64,000 nt of DNA from Flavitalea sp966112615 (GCA_966112615.1 CBHWDO010000001.1:186001-250000); one strand, 5' to 3'; shown: positions 50,745 to 59,103, counted from the first letter of the stretch. Numbers and translations: made by a program. Notes: generated by a model not told the origin, from the sequence alone.

Positions 50745-50760
50745 TTACAATTAAAATTTT

Positions 50761-51537
50761 ATGTCTACAAGGATCATCAGCTATAACGTGAATGGCATCA
50801 GGGCCGCTATCAAAAAAGGATTTATTGACTGGTTGAAAACAGACCCTGCAGATATTATTTGTCTACAGGAAACAAAAGCTACCAAAGATGATATCAACTG
50901 TGATTTCTTACATGAATTAGGCTTTGATCACTGCTGGTATTCAGCACAGAAAAAAGGCTACAGTGGTGTTGCAGTTTTCTCAAAGATCAAACCGGATAAT
51001 ATCACTTATGGAAATGGACATAAAGTAAGTGATGATGAGGGAAGGGTTATCCAGCTTGACTTTGGTGACATCAGGCTTATCAATGCATATTTTCCAAGCG
51101 GTACTTCAGGTGACGAAAGACAAACTTTCAAATACGAATGGCTGGAAGAATTCAGGAAGTATTTAACTGAACTAAGAAAGACAAATCCGAAACTGATCGT
51201 TTGCGGAGACTACAATATTGCACATACTGAAATTGATATTCATGATCCGAAGGGGAATAAGAAATCATCCGGATTTTTACCTGAAGAAAGAGAATGGATG
51301 ACCCAGTTCCTGGCAGATGGATTTATTGATACTTTCCGTCATTTTAATAAAGAACCGCATAATTATACCTGGTGGAGTCAGCGATTTCCATCTGTAAGAT
51401 TACAGAATAAAGGTTGGAGGATAGATTATATCAATGCTACCAATGAATTGCTGCCAAACCTGGTAGGGGCAAACATTTTGCCTGATGTGAAGCATAGCGA
51501 TCACTGCCCTGTTGTGCTCGAATTAAACCTTAATTAG
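50761..51537 (+). CDS. xth: Exodeoxyribonuclease III
   Basis: A 258-residue EEP-fold nuclease. TRIISYNVNGIRAAIKKGF has the metal-binding Asn, DIICLQETKA the catalytic Glu, and YFPSGTSG, CGDYNIAHTEIDIHD and KHSDHCPVVLEL carry the remaining Asp/Asn/His residues including the SDH end motif. It acts as an AP endonuclease and 3'-5' exonuclease in base-excision repair. The gene is followed by a DUF4286 gene with only one base between stop and ATG. Confidence 0.95.
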   Translation: MSTRIISYNVNGIRAAIKKGFIDWLKTDPADIICLQETKATKDDINCDFLHELGFDHCWYSAQKKGYSGVAVFSKIKPDNITYGNGHKVSDDEGRVIQLDFGDIRLINAYFPSGTSGDERQTFKYEWLEEFRKYLTELRKTNPKLIVCGDYNIAHTEIDIHDPKGNKKSSGFLPEEREWMTQFLADGFIDTFRHFNKEPHNYTWWSQRFPSVRLQNKGWRIDYINATNELLPNLVGANILPDVKHSDHCPVVLELNLN

Positions 51538-51538
51538 T

Positions 51539-51844
51539 ATGATCATTTATAATGTAACAACGAAAGTAAGCTGGACTATTCATGATGCGTGGCTTGAGTG
51601 GATGAAACTTATTCATATTCCAGAGATCATGCAAACGGGGCTTTTTAATGATAATCATTTTGCCAGGATCCTTGATGTTGAAGAAGATGAAGGACCAACT
51701 TATACAGCTCAATTCTTTGCTGAAAGCAGGGAACATATAGATAAATATTTCGAGAACTTTGCACCGGGACTGCGCCAGGATTCATATGAAAAGTGGGGCG
51801 ACCAGTTTTTTTCCTTCCGGACTTTGATGGAAGTTATTAACTAA
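51539..51844 (+). CDS. DUF4286 family protein
   Basis: A 101-residue protein of ferredoxin-like build. MIIYNVTTKVSWTIHDAWLEWM and HIPEIMQTGLF with FNDNHFARIL are conserved DUF4286 segments, followed by TYTAQFFAES and FAPGLRQDSYEKWGDQFFSFRT. Function unknown. It starts one base after the exodeoxyribonuclease III stop, so the two are co-transcribed; this may be chance or may hint at a DNA-repair accessory role (inference). Confidence 0.85.
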   Translation: MIIYNVTTKVSWTIHDAWLEWMKLIHIPEIMQTGLFNDNHFARILDVEEDEGPTYTAQFFAESREHIDKYFENFAPGLRQDSYEKWGDQFFSFRTLMEVIN

Positions 51845-52077
51845 TGTGCATAATTTTTCTTTCCTGAATTTACAATATGCCGGCAATCAGCGGCATTCTG
51901 AAACCCAGCAGCAGCAAAGGTTTCAGCCATAATTCTTTGAAACGTAGTACTGACAAGGGTTTCAGGCGATCAGGCAAATACTCTATGGTTGTATGAGAGA
52001 ATGTTGATCTGCGTCAAATCCTTGTCCCATGCGGATTGTGGCTCATTTTGGGAAAAGTAAAAAATACTATCAAATAT
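51845..52077. other. Gene-free spacer with competing hairpins
   Basis: No protein is seen. CTGAAACC (51898-51905) can pair with GGTTTCAG at 51919-51926 (8 bp) or, extended to 9 bp as CTGAAACCC, with GGGTTTCAG at 51957-51965. A preceding hairpin ATGCCG/CGGCAT lies at about 51877-51896. No T-tract follows. The spacer may hold a small RNA or a regulatory tail of the upstream unit. Confidence 0.35.
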
Positions 52078-52107
52078 TTTGTTGGTTCAAAAAAGCGTCT
52101 AAATTTG
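52078..52107 (+). promoter_or_regulatory. Promoter of the HU gene
   Basis: TTTG at 52078-52081 and TAAATTTG at 52100-52107 are 18 bases apart, a full match to the Bacteroidota consensus. It is the clearest promoter in the window and fits the high expression expected for HU. Confidence 0.8.
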
Positions 52108-52138
52108 TTACAGCTTAATTATTTAAAAAATTTACACT

Positions 52139-52408
52139 ATGAACAAAGCTGAACTGATCGCTAAGATCGCCGATGATGCAGGTGTTACTAAAACACAAGC
52201 TAACGCTGCTCTGGATTCTTTCATTGAAGCAGTTACCAAGACTTTGAAAGGAAATGGTAAAGTAACTCTGGTTGGATTCGGAACTTTCTCAGTTTCTAAG
52301 AGAGCTGCGCGTAATGGTCGCAACCCTCAGACTGGTGCAGTGATCAAGATCAAAGCTAAGAAAGTGGCAAGATTCAAAGCTGGTAAAGAACTTCAGGCTA
52401 AATTATAA
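52139..52408 (+). CDS. hup: HU family DNA-binding protein
   Basis: An 89-residue histone-like protein. MNKAELIAKIADDAGVTKTQA is the N-terminal dimerisation helix pair. VTLVGFGTFSVSKRAARNGRNPQTGAVIKIK (shortened: GFGTFSVSKRAARNGRNP) has the signature of the beta arms with Pro at the tip, and VARFKAGKELQAKL ends the fold. It bends and compacts DNA as a dimer. Strong promoter upstream, intrinsic terminator downstream, monocistronic. Confidence 0.96.
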   Translation: MNKAELIAKIADDAGVTKTQANAALDSFIEAVTKTLKGNGKVTLVGFGTFSVSKRAARNGRNPQTGAVIKIKAKKVARFKAGKELQAKL

Positions 52409-52429
52409 CCCTTGCCTTTTACGATTTTG

Positions 52430-52458
52430 AAACCCCTGATGGAAATTGGGGGTTTTTT
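52430..52458 (+). terminator. Terminator of hup
   Basis: AACCCC and GGGGTT pair around a 12-base loop, and the second arm runs into six T. It lies 22 bases after the stop codon. Confidence 0.82.
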
Positions 52459-52463
52459 ATTTT

Positions 52464-52492
52464 GAGGAGATAGGAGTTGGGAGTTGGGAGTT
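52464..52492. repeat. Short-word tandem repeat (GGAGTTGGGAG type)
   Basis: Variants of GGAGATAGGAGTTGGGAG are repeated. The same words in reverse complement are at 4279-4313. Confidence 0.7.
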
Positions 52493-52577
52493 AGCGAAGA
52501 TTTACTTCTCTTTTACCTAAAAAAGCTGCAAATTTGCCCCCACAACTAATTTCAACATCATTCTAAAAATTCAGATC

Positions 52578-52673
52578 ATGGGTAGAGGTGATAAAAAAAC
52601 CAAAAAAGGAAAAAGATTCAAAGGTTCTTTCGGAAAAGCAAGACTTGCACGTAAGAAGAAACAAGCAAAGTAA
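52578..52673 (+). CDS. 30S ribosomal protein THX
   Basis: A 31-residue, very basic protein reading MGRGDKKTKKGKRFKGSFGK and then ARLARKKKQAK. The start GxGDKKTxxGK and length are those of the THX (bTHX) family, which sits at the top of the 30S head and binds 16S rRNA. It is too short for most gene finders. The ATG lies about 85 bases after the tandem-word repeat; a TGCAAATTTGCC stretch upstream at about 52528-52539 may belong to its promoter. A long palindromic spacer follows. Confidence 0.88.
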   Translation: MGRGDKKTKKGKRFKGSFGKARLARKKKQAK

Positions 52674-52679
52674 TCAGAG

Positions 52680-52788
52680 GAGAAGTGGCGAAGAGACGAA
52701 GTGGTGAAGTGAAGAAGAATTGCAACTTCCTCTCTTCTCCACTTCTCCCCTTCGTCACTTCTCCACTTCGTCTCTTCGCCTCTTCCCC
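52680..52788. repeat. Long palindromic spacer with GAAGTGGCGAAGAGAC arms
   Basis: GGCGAAGAGACGAAGTGG (52687-52704) and its exact reverse complement (52763-52780) form an 18-bp perfect stem. Further GAAGTGG words extend the left arm and CCACTTC/TCTTCTC words the right arm. The element fills the convergent spacer between thx and pdxH and touches the pdxH stop codon. It has the same plan as copies 3 and 4 but different arm words. Confidence 0.85.
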
Positions 52789-53433
52789 TCACGGTGCCAA
52801 CCGCTGCACCATCCATTCCCCGCCTTCCATCAAACTATATTGAATCCTGTCGTGGAGCCTGCTTGAACGACCCTGCCAGTATTCAACTGAAACGGGTTGA
52901 ACAATATATCCACCCCAATGAGGGGGCCTGATGATCTTTTTATCGGAATATTCTTTAGCTACTTCTGCAACTTTATTTTCCAGCCATTCACGGTTATCGA
53001 TGACCTGGCTTTGCGGAGATGCAATGGCACCTAATTGACTTCCCTGGGGCCGGCTGTAATAATATTCATCATTTGCAGCCTCATCCAGTTTCTTAACTAC
53101 ACCGGTGATGCGAATCTGTCGCTCAAGTTCTTTCCAGAAAAATACAAGGCAGGCTCTTGGATTGTCTTCAAGGTCCTTTCCTTTATAACTGTTATAATTT
53201 GAAAAGAAGATAAAACCATCTTTATCGAATCCCTTCAGCAAAACGATTCTTGCTGATGGAACTCCGTCTGCAGAAGCTGTGGCAAGTGTCATTGCATTGA
53301 CTTCCGTTATCTCGCTGTTTAAGGCTTCAGCCCACCATCGTTCAAACTGGGCCATTGGATCTTTTTCTACTTCATGCTCTGAAAGCGAGGCCAGCATATA
53401 ATCCTGGCGGATATCTGCAATTGAATGTGCCAT
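52789..53433 (-). CDS. pdxH: Pyridoxamine 5'-phosphate oxidase
   Basis: A 214-residue FMN enzyme that makes pyridoxal 5'-phosphate from PNP or PMP. Conserved parts: MTLATASADGVPSARIVLLKG, FIFFSNYNSYKGKDL, YYSRPQGSQLGAIASPQSQVI (shortened) and the C-terminal PHWGGYIVQPVSVEYWQG and SRLHDRI. Length is normal. It lies 8 bases after pyrH on the same strand, so the two are co-transcribed. Confidence 0.95.
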   Translation of the reverse strand: MAHSIADIRQDYMLASLSEHEVEKDPMAQFERWWAEALNSEITEVNAMTLATASADGVPSARIVLLKGFDKDGFIFFSNYNSYKGKDLEDNPRACLVFFWKELERQIRITGVVKKLDEAANDEYYYSRPQGSQLGAIASPQSQVIDNREWLENKVAEVAKEYSDKKIIRPPHWGGYIVQPVSVEYWQGRSSRLHDRIQYSLMEGGEWMVQRLAP

Positions 53434-53441
53434 AAAAAATA

Positions 53442-54155
53442 TTATTCACCTACAAATGTTCCAACCTTTTCTCCCATCACAACTTTCTTAAGATTTCCGA
53501 TCGTATTCATATCAAAAACGATGATGGGAAGATTGTTTTCCATGCAAAGAGTAAAAGCTGTCATATCCATTACACGAAGATTCTTTGTGATACATTCTTG
53601 GAATGACACATGCTCGTATTTTGTTGCATTAGGATCTTTTTCCGGATCGGCAGTATAAATTCCATCAACCCTGGTTCCTTTCAAAATAACATCTGCCTGG
53701 ATCTCAATTGCACGCAATGACCCTGCAGTATCAGTAGTGAAATAAGGATTTCCGGTTCCTGCTCCAAAGATCACCACACGACCTTTCTCAAGATGTCTTA
53801 TCGCACGACGCCTGATATATGGTTCTGCGATCTGTTCCATTTTGATCGCACTTTGTAAACGGGTATACAATCCAACTTTTTCCATCATTGCCTGCATCGC
53901 CATACCATTGATCACCGTTGCTAACATTCCCATATAATCCCCGTGAGCCCGCTCAATTCCAGTATCTTTCTCATTCATACCACGGTAAATATTTCCACCA
54001 CCGATCACGATAGCCACTTCAACGCCCAGTTCAGTAATGGACCTGATCTCAGTGGCATACTGCTCGATCATAGCAGGATCCAATCCAAAACTTTTATCAC
54101 CCATTAATGATTCTCCCGACAATTTCAATAAGATGCGTTTGTATTTTGGCTGCAT
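53442..54155 (-). CDS. pyrH: UMP kinase
   Basis: A 237-residue hexameric kinase that phosphorylates UMP to UDP. KRILLKLSGESLMG is the phosphate-binding start, VAIVIGGGNIYRG the second glycine motif and GTGNPYFTTDTAGSLRAIEI the UMP/ATP region. KGTRVDGIYTADPEKDPNA is also typical. ATG 54155 was chosen because MQPKYKRILLKLSG fits the family better than the extended frame. A TATCTTTG promoter word lies 36 bases upstream. pdxH follows; the usual frr neighbour is absent. Confidence 0.96.
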   Translation of the reverse strand: MQPKYKRILLKLSGESLMGDKSFGLDPAMIEQYATEIRSITELGVEVAIVIGGGNIYRGMNEKDTGIERAHGDYMGMLATVINGMAMQAMMEKVGLYTRLQSAIKMEQIAEPYIRRRAIRHLEKGRVVIFGAGTGNPYFTTDTAGSLRAIEIQADVILKGTRVDGIYTADPEKDPNATKYEHVSFQECITKNLRVMDMTAFTLCMENNLPIIVFDMNTIGNLKKVVMGEKVGTFVGE

Positions 54156-54190
54156 GCAATAAACTTTATGCAATGATATAGAAAGGTAGG

Positions 54191-54198
54191 CAAAGATA
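54191..54198 (-). promoter_or_regulatory. Candidate -7 element (TATCTTTG) of pyrH
   Basis: The minus-strand TATCTTTG matches TAnnTTTG and lies 36 bases before the pyrH ATG. Confidence 0.5.
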
Positions 54199-54411
54199 TG
54201 TCCATGAAGGGTTTCAGTACAGGATTTTGTTCATATTGCCGAATGACTACCGTCGTTTTTTTCCCATTTAAAAACGTTTTTTTCTTACCTGAAAGGGGGT
54301 AAAACATCATTGCCAGCTTTTGCCCTCTTAATAATTTTAAACTGCATCGATGAACGGGCATGCCGAAAACCGGTGAAAAAGTGTAGGCAGGATTCTTTAA
54401 AATTTAAAGAT

Positions 54412-54996
54412 ATGAGGGGGTTGATTGGATTATGTGCGATCATCATCGCATCCATGCTCATTATTTATTGTACAAAAAGATCGGAAACCATTCCTGTGCT
54501 TGAACCACAAGGGCAGGAGAAACCATCACTTGCAGCACAAGACGCAAAATGCAATTGCGCACCAGGGCAGGCATCCTGTTCTTCCGATTGCTGGTTCAGC
54601 GACTGTTGCATATGTTATAATGCTTCTTCTCATGAAGGTGGTTGTGGTTGCTGGCTGGGATTTGCTTCATGCAGAACCAAGCCATTGAACACATCAACAA
54701 CATCGCCATCTGTCAGTGAAGGAGAAAAGGAACATTTGGTAAACCTAAAGGACAAGAGGATCAGGGAATATTTTGATTTTATGGAAAGTAAAGGAATCAA
54801 AACACGCGGCCTCAAACAACTCTATGATGGTTTGTATGGACAGGCAACAGGTTTATCCATCATCAATGGTGAGAAGAAGATCAAGGTTGGATCCATTGCT
54901 TATGAAAAATTCAGATTGTCCTACATGGAATTTATTTCCAGGCTGGACCCGGAAAAACAAAACCTTTTACAACAATACATCAGCAGTAAAAAGTAA
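54412..54996 (+). CDS. Cysteine-rich lipoprotein-like protein of unknown function
   Basis: A 194-residue protein. GLIGLCAIIIASMLIIYC resembles a lipoprotein signal, followed by TKRSETIPVLEPQGQEK. Between about residues 45 and 85 there are about twelve cysteines (CNCAPGQASCSSDCWFSDCC, then CICYN, GGCGCWLGFASC). The C-terminal half is helical and charged. No family was recognised; the cluster might be a metal-binding or disulfide knot, and it recalls short secreted peptides. The next gene, a thioredoxin-like protein, starts 3 bases after its stop, so a redox link is plausible. ATG 54412 gives the signal. Confidence 0.65.
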   Translation: MRGLIGLCAIIIASMLIIYCTKRSETIPVLEPQGQEKPSLAAQDAKCNCAPGQASCSSDCWFSDCCICYNASSHEGGCGCWLGFASCRTKPLNTSTTSPSVSEGEKEHLVNLKDKRIREYFDFMESKGIKTRGLKQLYDGLYGQATGLSIINGEKKIKVGSIAYEKFRLSYMEFISRLDPEKQNLLQQYISSKK

Positions 54997-54999
54997 CAA

Positions 55000-56166
55000 A
55001 TGACTATTGCCTTTCGACTATTGACCATTGCCTTACTTATGGCAACATCCTGTTCAAATTTCGGGCAGGCCGTTCTTGAAGGGAGGATCAGGAACCATGA
55101 AAAATGGAGTAACATCATGTACATCTCTGTACTGAATGATTTTGAAGGATCATTTAAATTGCTGGACACCATCAGGCTTAGGGATGATGGGAGTTTCAGA
55201 TGGCAGGGAAGGGTTCAGGATAGTGCCATTCTTTACCGGATACTGATCCCTCCAAAAGGAGGTAATTCAAATTCAATAGTGGAAGGGTTTGCTGATAATT
55301 ACATGTACCTGGTTTTAAGCGATGGAATGTATTACCGGATCAAAGCCAATGCGGATTCCCTTTACTATTCAAGTGCAATGAAAGGGAATCCGTTTGTCGA
55401 AGAAATTGCAACACTGAAAGAGCTTAAAAGACCCTTTTACAATCTTGCACTCAATACATTCCCGCAAAGAAAAAAGTATCCTGATTCCATAGCTGTTATC
55501 AACAAACGATTGATGGAAAGCTGGAAAAAAGAGATTGATATCTATCGGAATAAACTTAAGACCCGTTTGATGGACCAGCAGAATGCTGCACTTACAATTC
55601 TGAATTTATACTATTACTACCAGTCGAACTTCGGCAAATATGATTCAGCATTTTATCAACAGGCATTGGTGAAGGAAGGTATTGATGATTTTATCATTGG
55701 AAAAAAATTGAAGGAAAGAGTAAAGAATGATAGCTATAGCAGGAAGGGAATGGTCATACCCACTATCACAATGAAGGATATTTTCGGCAATCAGTATTCT
55801 ACCAATGACTGGAAGGAAGATGGATTGTACCTGGTTGATCTTTGGGCATCATGGTGCCTGCCATGCAGAAGAGCCAACCATACATATCTTAAGGATATTC
55901 ATTTAGCATTGAAAGATAAAGGGCTGAATATAGTTTCCATCAGCGTTGATAAGGATGAAAGAGAATGGAGAGAAGCTGTGAGAGGTGACAGAACCAAATG
56001 GCCGCAATTACTGGATCCCCAGGATCTTGGGGTAGCAGCTCACTTTCAGATCTTTGCTTTCCCCACTTACTTCATTGTAAACAATAAAAGGGAAATTCTA
56101 TTTGAAGGAAATAATGAATTAGAGCTGAAAGAATTTCTTCAGAACCATTATAAAACTAAACTATGA
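55000..56166 (+). CDS. TlpA-like thioredoxin-domain protein, exported
   Basis: A 388-residue protein. The first about 23 residues form a signal peptide, possibly lipidated at CSNFG. Residues to about 230 form the DUF4369-like and helical N-terminal region often seen in Bacteroidota TlpA proteins. The C-terminal thioredoxin domain starts near 250 (TMKDIFGNQYSTNDWKEDGLY, shortened) and has the active site WASWCLPCRR, then GLNIVSISVDKDEREW and FPTYFIVNNKREI. It would reduce or make disulfides in the periplasm. The adjacent cysteine-rich lipoprotein is an obvious candidate client (inference). Confidence 0.85.
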   Translation: MTIAFRLLTIALLMATSCSNFGQAVLEGRIRNHEKWSNIMYISVLNDFEGSFKLLDTIRLRDDGSFRWQGRVQDSAILYRILIPPKGGNSNSIVEGFADNYMYLVLSDGMYYRIKANADSLYYSSAMKGNPFVEEIATLKELKRPFYNLALNTFPQRKKYPDSIAVINKRLMESWKKEIDIYRNKLKTRLMDQQNAALTILNLYYYYQSNFGKYDSAFYQQALVKEGIDDFIIGKKLKERVKNDSYSRKGMVIPTITMKDIFGNQYSTNDWKEDGLYLVDLWASWCLPCRRANHTYLKDIHLALKDKGLNIVSISVDKDEREWREAVRGDRTKWPQLLDPQDLGVAAHFQIFAFPTYFIVNNKREILFEGNNELELKEFLQNHYKTKL

Positions 56167-56221
56167 AGACCTTTCTTACCCCTAACCCGAAAAAGAAGCG
56201 AAAGGTTACCTGAAACAATGG

Positions 56222-56251
56222 TAAAAAAAGAGGGAACCTTCTGGTTCCCTC
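56222..56251 (-). terminator. Terminator of tsf
   Basis: GAGGGAACC and GGTTCCCTC form a perfect 9-bp stem with a TTCT-size loop. The minus strand continues with seven T. It lies 87 bases after the tsf stop codon. Confidence 0.85.
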
Positions 56252-56300
56252 AATTATTATATTCGAATCGAACTTCGATCTTCGGTCGTCTGTATTCTTT

Positions 56301-56328
56301 CCGATTACCGCTTACCGATTTCCGATTT
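56301..56328. repeat. Short-word repeat (CCGATTTCCGATTT type)
   Basis: Words CCGATTA, CCGCTTA, CCGATTT and CCGATTT follow each other in the convergent spacer between the TlpA-like gene and tsf. It is the same style of short-word tandem as in the other spacers. Confidence 0.55.
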
Positions 56329-56338
56329 GCTCACAGTA

Positions 56339-57175
56339 TTATCCTAACGCAATTCTCTTGAACTCAACCACATTCAGGTCAGCAGAAACACTCTTCAGGT
56401 ATTCTGCAACACTCTTACCGCCATCCTTAACGAAAGGCTGTGCAAGAAGGGTTTGTTCTTTGAAGAACGCATTCAGTTTACCTTCAGCGATCTTATTGAT
56501 CATTTCTGCAGGCTTACCAGCCATCTTAGGATCAGCCTGGATTTGCTCAGTAACGATTGCACGCTCTCTTTCTACAGTTGCAGCAGGTACGCTTGAAGGA
56601 TCAACCGCAACAGGATTCATTGCAGCGATCTGCATTGCTACATCTTTACCAGCTTCAGAAGCTTCCTGGTTGAAAGCAACCAATACACCAAGACGGTTAG
56701 CACCATGGATGTATGCAGAAACAAAAGGAGCATCAACTCTTTCAAACTTGGTGATACCGATCTTCTCACCGATAGAAGCGAGTTTATCGTTTACCAGGTC
56801 AGCGATCTTAGCACCATTGATGGTAACATTGTTCAATTCGTCAACAGACTTAACGTTGTTCTCGATTGCAGCATCAGCAATGCTTTGAGCAAAAGCTACG
56901 AAGTCAGCATTCTTAGAAACGAAGTCAGTTTCGCATGATACGCAAAGAGCAATACCGGTTTTGTTATCAGCAGTTGTCTTAGCCAACACAACACCTTCTT
57001 TTGCTTCACGATCGCCACGAAGAGCAGCTACCTTAGCACCTTTCTTACGAAGCCAGTCGATAGCCGCTTCGAAATCACCATTAGTTTCAGTAAGAGCCTT
57101 GCGACAATCCATCATACCGGCACCAGTTGCCTGACGGAGTTTATTGATATCAGCTGCAGTAATTGCTACAGACAT
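56339..57175 (-). CDS. tsf: Elongation factor Ts
   Basis: A 278-residue protein. ADINKLRQATGAGMMDCRKAL is the N-terminal UBA-like domain with the strictly conserved TGAGMMDC. VSCETDFVSKNADF is the second signature, in the core that displaces Mg and GDP from EF-Tu. Length is normal. It follows rpsB by 109 bases, the classic order, and ends with a strong terminator. Confidence 0.97.
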   Translation of the reverse strand: MSVAITAADINKLRQATGAGMMDCRKALTETNGDFEAAIDWLRKKGAKVAALRGDREAKEGVVLAKTTADNKTGIALCVSCETDFVSKNADFVAFAQSIADAAIENNVKSVDELNNVTINGAKIADLVNDKLASIGEKIGITKFERVDAPFVSAYIHGANRLGVLVAFNQEASEAGKDVAMQIAAMNPVAVDPSSVPAATVERERAIVTEQIQADPKMAGKPAEMINKIAEGKLNAFFKEQTLLAQPFVKDGGKSVAEYLKSVSADLNVVEFKRIALG

Positions 57176-57284
57176 AGTATGTTTTTTATTGAGTGATAGT
57201 TTGGGAACCAGGTGTAGTATAAAATTGAATAACTGAAAGAATACCGCGGGATCCGTGGTAATCTTTCAGCTATTCAGGGAGAAA

Positions 57285-58208
57285 TTATCTTCCTCCGCCA
57301 GGTCTGCGTTGTCCGCCACCCTGACCAGGACGACCTCCGCCACCGCTGCGTCCTCTTGAAGGACCGCCGGCGTTACCGCCACCCTGAGGGCCACGACCAC
57401 GACCGCCACCCTGGCGACCACGTCCACCTTCTGCTTCAGCTTCAGCCTGCAGACGAGCAGCTTTCTTCTCATTTTCGTCGAAGTTACCGTCTTCTACATC
57501 TTCATCTTTAGCAGCCTGTCTTTCAGCAAGACCTTCTGCGATAGCAGCAGTGAGATATTGTGTGATGATAGCGATTGACTTTGTAGCGTCATCGTTACCT
57601 GGGATTGCAAAATCCACTTTGTTAGGATCACAGTTGGTATCAACGATACCAAAAGTAGTGATACCAAGACGCTTGGCTTCAGCCAATGCGATGTGCTCGT
57701 GCCCGATATCGATCAGGAACAAAGCAGCAGGTACACGACCCAACTGGGAGATACCACCCAGAACTTTGTCCATCTTATCACGGTCACGCTGCAGTTGAAG
57801 TCTTTCCTTCTTGGTCAGGCTTTCTGCAGAACCGTCAGCCAGCATTTTGTCGATGCTTTGCATCTTCTTCACGCTCTTACGAACAGTGTTGAAGTTTGTA
57901 AGCATACCACCGAGCCAACGCTCAGTTGCATAAGGCATATTTACTTTCTGAGCGCACTCAGTAACGATTTCTTTAGCTTGTTTCTTGGTACCTACGAACA
58001 TGATCTTCTTACCACTGCGAGCGATCTGCTTCATAGCAGCTGCTACTTCCTGCAGTGATTCGGTAGTCTTGTTCAGGTCAATGATGTGAATACCTTTCTT
58101 CTCAGCGAAGATATAAGGCAACATCTTTGGGTTCCACTTCTTACGCAGGTGACCGAAGTGTACACCGGCTTCCAGGAGTTGTTGTTGCAAGGAAGTGTTA
58201 TTTTCCAT
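57285..58208 (-). CDS. rpsB: 30S ribosomal protein S2 with long RGG-like tail
   Basis: A 307-residue protein. The S2 core (about 1-235) is complete: LLEAGVHFGHLRKKWNPKM, IHIIDLNKTTESL, FVGTKKQAKEIV, RWLGGMLTNF and IPGNDDATKSI. After an acidic linker there is a tail of about 47 residues made almost only of Gly, Arg, Gln and Pro (GGRGRQGGGRGRGPQGGG and more). S2 proteins usually end soon after the core, so the tail is an extra RNA-binding-like extension. It sits in the rplM-rpsI-rpsB-tsf order on the minus strand. Confidence 0.97.
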   Translation of the reverse strand: MENNTSLQQQLLEAGVHFGHLRKKWNPKMLPYIFAEKKGIHIIDLNKTTESLQEVAAAMKQIARSGKKIMFVGTKKQAKEIVTECAQKVNMPYATERWLGGMLTNFNTVRKSVKKMQSIDKMLADGSAESLTKKERLQLQRDRDKMDKVLGGISQLGRVPAALFLIDIGHEHIALAEAKRLGITTFGIVDTNCDPNKVDFAIPGNDDATKSIAIITQYLTAAIAEGLAERQAAKDEDVEDGNFDENEKKAARLQAEAEAEGGRGRQGGGRGRGPQGGGNAGGPSRGRSGGGGRPGQGGGQRRPGGGR

Positions 58209-58238
58209 TTGTATGATGTTATCAGTGTTTTTAATAGA

Positions 58239-58628
58239 TTAACGCTTAGAGAACTGGTAGCTTCTACGAGCTTTCTTGTGACCGAATTTCTTACGCTCAA
58301 CAGAACGTGGATCACGCTTCAGTACGCCAACAGCTTTCAGGGCCGGACGGAACTCAGGGTTCAGTTCAACCAGTGCACGTGCAATACCCAGTTTAGCAGC
58401 TTCTGCCTGACCTTTGATACCACCACCAGCAGCGTTGATCTTTACATCAAACTTGTCCAGAGCCTCGATGGTCTTCAAAGGAAGCTCCACCTGGTTCTGT
58501 AGGTATACCAGAGAGAAATACTCTTTATAGTTCTTGTCGTTCACCGTGATGTTACCCTGGCCTTTAGACAGGAAAACACGCGTTACAGCTTCTTTACGGC
58601 GACCGATGCCATTTTTTTGCTTTTCCAT
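58239..58628 (-). CDS. rpsI: 30S ribosomal protein S9
   Basis: A 129-residue protein. GIGRRKEAVTRVFLSKGQGNI is the N-terminus and the end FGHKKARRSYQFSKR is the conserved basic tail whose last residues reach the P-site tRNA. GGGIKGQAEAAKLGIARAL is the signature region. It lies 12 bases after rplM and 30 bases before rpsB on the same strand. Confidence 0.97.
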   Translation of the reverse strand: MEKQKNGIGRRKEAVTRVFLSKGQGNITVNDKNYKEYFSLVYLQNQVELPLKTIEALDKFDVKINAAGGGIKGQAEAAKLGIARALVELNPEFRPALKAVGVLKRDPRSVERKKFGHKKARRSYQFSKR

Positions 58629-58640
58629 GTATGCTTACAA

Positions 58641-59084
58641 TTAGAAGTTGAGTGGTTGTGGTTTTTGTGCAGCATGCTGATGCTCATTACCAGCATACAC
58701 GAACAATTTCTTAATCATTTTGCGACCCAGGCGATTCTTAGGAAGCATACCTCTTACAGCTCTTTCAACAACTGCTTCAGGACGACGAGCCAGCAAGTTC
58801 TTTGCAGTTTCGATCCTCTGACCTCCAGGATATCCTGAGAAGTTCTGGTATTCTTTCTGCTCCAGCTTGTTACCGGTGAACTTCACCTTATCTGCATTGA
58901 TTACAATAATGTAATCTCCACAGTCAACGTGAGGAGTGTAATAAGCCTTGTTCTTACCACGAAGAACGGCAGCGATCTTTGCGCACATACGACCTACGGT
59001 TTGATTGGTACCGTCTACAACATACCAATTATGCTGTACGGTAGCCTCGTTCGCATGTTTTGTAGTGAAATGTAGTTTACTCAT
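58641..59084 (-). CDS. rplM: 50S ribosomal protein L13
   Basis: A 147-residue protein. WYVVDGTNQTVGRMCAKIAAV, VDCGDYIIVINADKVKFTGNK (shortened) and VERAVRGMLPKNRLGRKM are L13 signatures. ATG 59084 gives MSKLHFTTKHANE, as in relatives; the longer frame reads through a leader hairpin. It is the first gene of rplM-rpsI-rpsB-tsf. A hairpin 20 bases upstream could be the site of autoregulation. Confidence 0.96.
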   Translation of the reverse strand: MSKLHFTTKHANEATVQHNWYVVDGTNQTVGRMCAKIAAVLRGKNKAYYTPHVDCGDYIIVINADKVKFTGNKLEQKEYQNFSGYPGGQRIETAKNLLARRPEAVVERAVRGMLPKNRLGRKMIKKLFVYAGNEHQHAAQKPQPLNF

Positions 59085-59103
59085 TGTTTTGTTTTTATTC
59101 GAC

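Noticed and set aside
52571..52816. An 81-residue minus-strand frame covering thx and the palindrome
   Set aside because: It reads through a palindromic repeat and opposite a clear THX ribosomal protein gene.
54310..54411. N-terminal extension of the cysteine-rich protein
   Set aside because: The extension has no signal-like start, whereas ATG 54412 begins a proper lipoprotein-type signal.
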